A model generated the notes under the pieces. It saw only the letters and a list, made by a program, of their open reading frames with translations, was not told where the DNA came from and did no database searches. Position numbers and translations under genes: made by a program. Positions 5,912 through 8,720 of a stretch of DNA of 8,720 bases are shown here, in pieces; positions within the stretch are counted from its first letter, which is position 1, and every line of letters starts with the position of its first letter. This DNA comes from Gammaproteobacteria bacterium (lineage in GTDB: Bacteria; Pseudomonadota; Gammaproteobacteria; GCA-001735895), in assembly GCA_029864065.1 (NCBI GenBank), contig JAOTUD010000075.1:1-8720 (forward strand), read 5' to 3'.

Positions 5912-7015
5912 CTAGTTAGCCGCCTTGAAGTTGGTCCAGGTCCGGGTACGGACGCGTTCCGCCTTGGGGGTTAGCGGGTTGAGCGTGTACATGGTCGCTA
6001 CCTGCGCCGCGGTCGGGAAAGCGGCGTTGCTGCTGGTAACCGCCTCGTCGATCATCGGGACCGCATCCTTGTTGGCGGTTGCGTACCAGGTGTAGTTGCT
6101 GTCGTTGGCGGCAACCTCGGGGCGCATCATGTAATTCAGGAACAGGTGCGCGTTTTCGATGTTCTTGGCGTCTGCCGGTATCACCCAGCCGTCAACCCAC
6201 AGGTTCGGGATCGCAGGCAGGAAAAAGTCGAGCACGACGCCAGTGTTTGCTTCCGCGGCGCCCGACATCCCTAGCAGGCCGTCCGGCCCCCAGGTAATGG
6301 CAACGCAGAATTCCTTCTGCGGCATGCGCTGGTAGGCATAGTTGTCGAAGGTCTTGATGTAGGGGCGAACCGCTTTCAGTTTATCCTCGACCTTCTTATA
6401 ATCGGCCGGGTTGCTTGAGTCCGGCGGCAGTCCGAGGTAGGCCAGCGTCATCGGGACTACGTCGGTGGGCGAATCCAGGAAGGCGACGCCACACTTCTCC
6501 AGTTCCTTCATGTGCTTGGGTTCCAGAACCATCGCGATATCGCCGATCGGCGCGTCCGGGTAGGTTTGCAGCACCAGTTCCCTGTTGTAGGTCACGCCAT
6601 GGGTGCCCCACATGTAGGGGACGAAATAGTTATGTCCTGGATCCCACTTCGAGCCAATCTGGGCCATGATATCCGGGCTCATGTGCTTGAAGTTCGGCAG
6701 CCTGGTCTTGTCGATCCTGCGCAGTATGTTGCCTTTCAAGAGACGCGCAACCTGGGATGCGGCATGGGAAACCACGTCGTATCCGGAGTTGCCGGCGAGC
6801 AGTTTCGCATCGATTGCCTCGACCGAGTCGTACGGTGTGAAGGTCACGTCGATGTCGTATTCCTTGGCGAAATTTTCGATCGTGTCCTCGGCCATGTACT
6901 CGGCCCAGTTGCTGACGTTGAGCTTGCCGGCGGCGAAGCCGGCGGTCGTCGCCGTCATCAGGGCCGCGGTCGTCAAACCGATTAGCGTGGATTTAAAAGC
7001 AGTGTCTGTTTTCAT
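5912..7015 (-). CDS. potF: Periplasmic polyamine-binding protein PotF/SpuD/SpuE-like
   Basis: A 367-residue precursor of the periplasmic polyamine-binding protein (E. coli PotF is 370). The signal peptide has Lys2 and Lys9, a hydrophobic core (about 10-25) and a likely cleavage at GFAA (26-29). Pocket residues align with the PotF pattern: Trp37 and Tyr40 (NWAEY), Trp242 and Asp245 (TWGPD), Trp273 and Asp275 (LWVD), Tyr311 (WYATANK). Differences from PotF are Ala at Ser38 and Ser85, Asp at Glu185, and Trp273 where PotF has Phe276. The last change resembles spermidine-preferring proteins (PotD, SpuE). ATG 7015 is preceded by AGGAGG five bases away; the frame continues upstream to 7138, but that stretch is not a signal peptide. 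First gene of the transporter operon, with an intrinsic terminator after it. Putrescine, spermidine or both may be bound. Confidence 0.93.
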   Translation of the reverse strand: MKTDTAFKSTLIGLTTAALMTATTAGFAAGKLNVSNWAEYMAEDTIENFAKEYDIDVTFTPYDSVEAIDAKLLAGNSGYDVVSHAASQVARLLKGNILRRIDKTRLPNFKHMSPDIMAQIGSKWDPGHNYFVPYMWGTHGVTYNRELVLQTYPDAPIGDIAMVLEPKHMKELEKCGVAFLDSPTDVVPMTLAYLGLPPDSSNPADYKKVEDKLKAVRPYIKTFDNYAYQRMPQKEFCVAITWGPDGLLGMSGAAEANTGVVLDFFLPAIPNLWVDGWVIPADAKNIENAHLFLNYMMRPEVAANDSNYTWYATANKDAVPMIDEAVTSSNAAFPTAAQVATMYTLNPLTPKAERVRTRTWTNFKAAN

Positions 7016-7220
7016 TATTTCCTCCTCGGAAGTAAACGCTTTTTGAAATGCAAACTTATTATTGTGAGTCCAGTCTTTACCCGGGCTTAACGGTACAAAG
7101 AATCTGAAATCTATTCGAATCGCGACGAACTTTAGCACAATGACGAATAGCCTGTCACATCAATAGTTTGGATGGATATTAACATAAATTAAGCCGCTTT
7201 GTGATCACATTATTCGACGC
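7016..7220 (-). promoter_or_regulatory. Upstream region of the potF operon
   Basis: This 205-base AT-rich gap separates the TetR stop from the potF start. It holds the palindrome at 7200-7209, a second copy of ATGTGACA (minus strand, 7160-7153) that also occurs upstream of the puuA-like gene at 1788-1795, a further TTGTGA at 7062-7067, and the strong AGGAGG site before potF. Several AT-rich -10 candidates exist, but no convincing -35/-10 pair could be chosen. No terminator is visible after the TetR gene, so read-through into potF is possible. Confidence 0.5.
7200..7209. promoter_or_regulatory. Palindromic operator candidate TGTGATCACA upstream of potF
   Basis: A perfect 10-bp palindrome identical to the core of the one at 1797-1808. 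It lies about 190 bases upstream of the potF ATG and 11 bases from the end of the TetR gene. Two exact copies in the upstream regions of two functionally linked units are unlikely by chance in 8.7 kb, so a shared regulator is inferred. Its identity is unknown. Confidence 0.55.
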
Positions 7221-7862
7221 TCATTCATCGGTTAAACCGGGGTAAATCGCGTCGACGAGTTCGAATACGGCCCGTATCGCCTGGTCGCGTTTGAAGCCCG
7301 ACGGCCCGATAAGAAAGTTTTGCCAAAGGCCGTCGATCATGCCCTCGATACTGAGCGCCGCCGTGCTCGCGCTGAGTCGCGCGTCGGTCTGTACTTCGAT
7401 GGCCTCACACAACGCGAGCAACCTGTCGGAAAACGCCTTGTCGTTGGCGCCGCAGACGCGCATGTAGGCCGGCCGGGAGCGCGATTCGCCCCAGAATGCC
7501 ATCCACACGCTGATCTTTTTGCGGTTGCAGATGCGTGCCGCAAACGAGGCTTTTATCATCGCGCGCAGTTGCAACCCGGGATTCTCCGGCGCCGCCGCAA
7601 GCGCGTCCTGCCAGTTCGACTTGTATTCGTCGTTGAGAAAACGCAGCGTTTGCTCCAGCAGCGCTTCCTTGGTTTGAAAATGGAACAGGAGGTTGCCCTG
7701 GGAGAGCCCTGCCCGCGCCGCGATACGCGCCAGCGTGGTTTGCGAAATTCCGAGCTTGTCGATGCAGTCCATGGTGGCCTCGATCAGCTGTTGCTTGCGA
7801 AATTCGCTCTGGCTTTTACGGTTGCGACCGGCGAAATTTTTTTCGGTAACGGGTGTCGGCAA
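7221..7862 (-). CDS. TetR-family regulator, BetI-like
   Basis: A 213-residue TetR-family DNA-binding protein, counted from TTG at 7862. The N-terminal domain begins with a basic segment (RNRKSQSEFRKQQLIEAT) and contains the helix-turn-helix TTLARIAARAGLSQGNLLFHFQTKEALL (42-69), typical of TetR proteins. The ligand domain has features of the BetI-type C-terminus, including WMAFWGES (about 120-127) and ALSIEGMIDGLW (about 170-181). Such proteins usually repress and release DNA on binding a small molecule; here a polyamine or a catabolic intermediate is plausible but not shown. The start is uncertain. No in-frame ATG lies near the conserved region, the frame runs back to ATGs at 8018 and 8060 inside or at the start of the divergent aminotransferase, and TTG 7862 gives a family-typical length. 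TTG at 7901 is an alternative. It lies on the same strand as potF and divergent from the right-hand aminotransferase. Confidence 0.85.
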   Translation of the reverse strand: MPTPVTEKNFAGRNRKSQSEFRKQQLIEATMDCIDKLGISQTTLARIAARAGLSQGNLLFHFQTKEALLEQTLRFLNDEYKSNWQDALAAAPENPGLQLRAMIKASFAARICNRKKISVWMAFWGESRSRPAYMRVCGANDKAFSDRLLALCEAIEVQTDARLSASTAALSIEGMIDGLWQNFLIGPSGFKRDQAIRAVFELVDAIYPGLTDE

Positions 7863-7906
7863 GGCTGGGTATTCTGGCTGAAATATTAGATAACTTATCA
7901 AATAAC

Positions 7907-7924
7907 TGACTGAATGGTCAATGA
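7907..7924. promoter_or_regulatory. BetI-box-like operator candidate
   Basis: The sequence ACTGAATGGTCAAT (7909-7922) fits an inverted ATTGA-N4-TCAAT layout with one mismatch, resembling recalled BetI operators. The nested TGAC and GTCA (7907-7910, 7917-7920) form a second small inverted pair. It overlaps TTGACC (minus strand, 7922-7917), a possible -35 of the TetR gene, and lies upstream of the aminotransferase promoter, so autoregulation and control of the divergent gene are plausible. Confidence 0.35.
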
Positions 7925-7948
7925 AAATCTCTATATTATTGAAATATA

Positions 7949-7976
7949 TTGCAAAAATAGAATTTTTAAATATAAT
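7949..7976 (+). promoter_or_regulatory. Sigma70-like promoter of the right-hand aminotransferase
   Basis: TTGCAA (7949-7954, 5 of 6 to consensus) is followed after 16 bases by a perfect TATAAT (7971-7976) in a strongly AT-rich stretch. Transcription would start near 7983, about 34 bases before the ATG at 8017. This is the best-looking promoter in the window. Confidence 0.65.
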
Positions 7977-8016
7977 GAGCGGACTTGAACAGCCGGTAAT
8001 CCAAGCGAGGCAGGGC

Positions 8017-8720
8017 ATGAGCACGTCAGCGGAACTCAAACAACGCGACAATTTATTCATTCATCCGTGGGACGATATCGTCAAGATCGGGGGGCATAAA
8101 CGTACCCTGCTGGACCGGGGCGAGGGCGTGTATGTCTATGACAGCGAGGGAAATCGCTTGCTCGATGCCCCGGCCGGCATGTGGTGCGTCAACATCGGCC
8201 ACGGCCGCGAGGAGATGGCGCGGGCCGTTTACGACCAGATCATGGCGCTGACCTACGTATCGCCGTGGTCGATGACGACCGGGCCTGCCGCGGAATTTGC
8301 CGCGCAGATTGCCGAGCAGTCGCCGGGCGACCTTAACCACGTATTTTTCACCACCGGCGGCTCCACCGCGGTCGATTCGGCGCTGCGTTTCGTGCAGTTC
8401 TATAACAACATTCGCGGGCTTCCGAACAAGAAGCATATTATCGCGCAGAAGAAAGGATATCACGGCAGCACCTATCTCGGCGGCAGCGTGTCCGGCAAGG
8501 CGCGCGACAGGAGCCATCTCGATTTCGAAACCCGTTGGGTCCACCACATCGATGCACCGCATCCGCTGCACAAGCCGGCCGGCCAGTCGGACGCCGAGTT
8601 TCTCGACGCCTGCGTCGCCAATCTCGAAAACATGATCGCCCAGATCGGGCCGGAAAATTGCGCGGTTTTCATCGCCGAGCCGGTCCAGGCCTCGGGCGGG
8701 GTTATCGTACCGCCCGACGG
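8017..8720 (+). CDS. Class III omega-aminotransferase (N-terminal part)
   Basis: The first 234 codons of a second PLP-dependent class III aminotransferase, open at the right edge. It shows the family strand GVYVYDSEGNRLLD (37-50), AGMWCVNIGHG (53-63), the phosphate-binding loop TTGGSTAVDSALRF (112-125), GYHGST (147-152) with a cofactor-stacking Tyr148-His149 pair, and EPVQASGG (221-228). The PLP lysine lies beyond the edge. GAGG at 8007-8010, six bases upstream, supports the ATG at 8017. It is a paralogue of the left-edge aminotransferase but clearly distinct in sequence; for example, FIHPWDD replaces LHPFTNP near the start. The likely role is transfer of an omega-amino group from a polyamine-derived or similar amine to pyruvate or another keto acid. 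The substrate is not determined; beta-alanine, taurine or 4-aminobutyrate type donors are alternatives. It is divergent from the TetR-family regulator. Confidence 0.9.
   Translation, partial: MSTSAELKQRDNLFIHPWDDIVKIGGHKRTLLDRGEGVYVYDSEGNRLLDAPAGMWCVNIGHGREEMARAVYDQIMALTYVSPWSMTTGPAAEFAAQIAEQSPGDLNHVFFTTGGSTAVDSALRFVQFYNNIRGLPNKKHIIAQKKGYHGSTYLGGSVSGKARDRSHLDFETRWVHHIDAPHPLHKPAGQSDAEFLDACVANLENMIAQIGPENCAVFIAEPVQASGGVIVPPD

Noticed and set aside
7016..7138. N-terminal extension of the potF product to 7138
   Set aside because: The ATG at 7015 has AGGAGG at ideal spacing and begins a proper signal peptide; the upstream residues would bury it.
8053..8571. Minus-strand open frame (172 codons)
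   Set aside because: It is antisense to the right-hand aminotransferase, which has clear family motifs, a ribosome binding site and a promoter.

Overview
The window is a polyamine uptake and catabolism locus from what looks like a gammaproteobacterium. This rests on the potFGHI/spu-type gene set, the close match of the permeases and ATPase to the PotFGHI pattern, the GC-rich coding DNA and the sigma70-like promoters. The species cannot be named from the sequence, and a marine or environmental lineage is only a guess. No rRNA, tRNA, CRISPR array, transposase or phage gene is visible. No stretch longer than 300 bases lacks a gene.

Layout. Minus strand 1-1706: the start of a putrescine:pyruvate-type class III aminotransferase (SpuC-like, cut by the left edge) lies just downstream of a glutamine-synthetase-family gamma-glutamylpolyamine synthetase (PuuA/SpuI-like). 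The two are close enough for translational coupling. Positions 1707-1941 form a divergent regulatory region with a sigma70-type promoter facing each way and a perfect 12-bp palindrome. Plus strand 1942-2862 encodes an arginine-deiminase/DDAH-superfamily guanidino hydrolase. At 2874-2913, between convergent genes, sits a perfect 19-bp inverted repeat. Minus strand 7015-2922 is a four-gene polyamine ABC importer operon in the order potF (binding protein), potG (ATPase), potH and potI (permeases), with an intrinsic terminator directly after potF. Minus strand 7862-7221 is a TetR/BetI-like repressor. An AT-rich divergent promoter region follows, and a second class III aminotransferase starts at 8017 on the plus strand and runs off the right edge.

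How they may work together (inference). PotFGHI imports putrescine and/or spermidine. The PuuA-like enzyme glutamylates the polyamine, and the aminotransferases remove terminal amino groups. The guanidino hydrolase may feed the same network from arginine-like or methylated-guanidine substrates. The palindrome TGTGATCACA occurs upstream of both the puuA-like unit and potF, which suggests one regulator controls both. The TetR protein may control itself and the right-hand aminotransferase through a BetI-box-like site.

The points most worth checking are the shared palindrome, the intra-operon terminator, the Trp-for-Phe change in the binding-protein pocket, the unassigned guanidino hydrolase wired into a polyamine promoter region, and the long perfect inverted repeat. 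Family assignments come from recalled sequence patterns, not from database searches.
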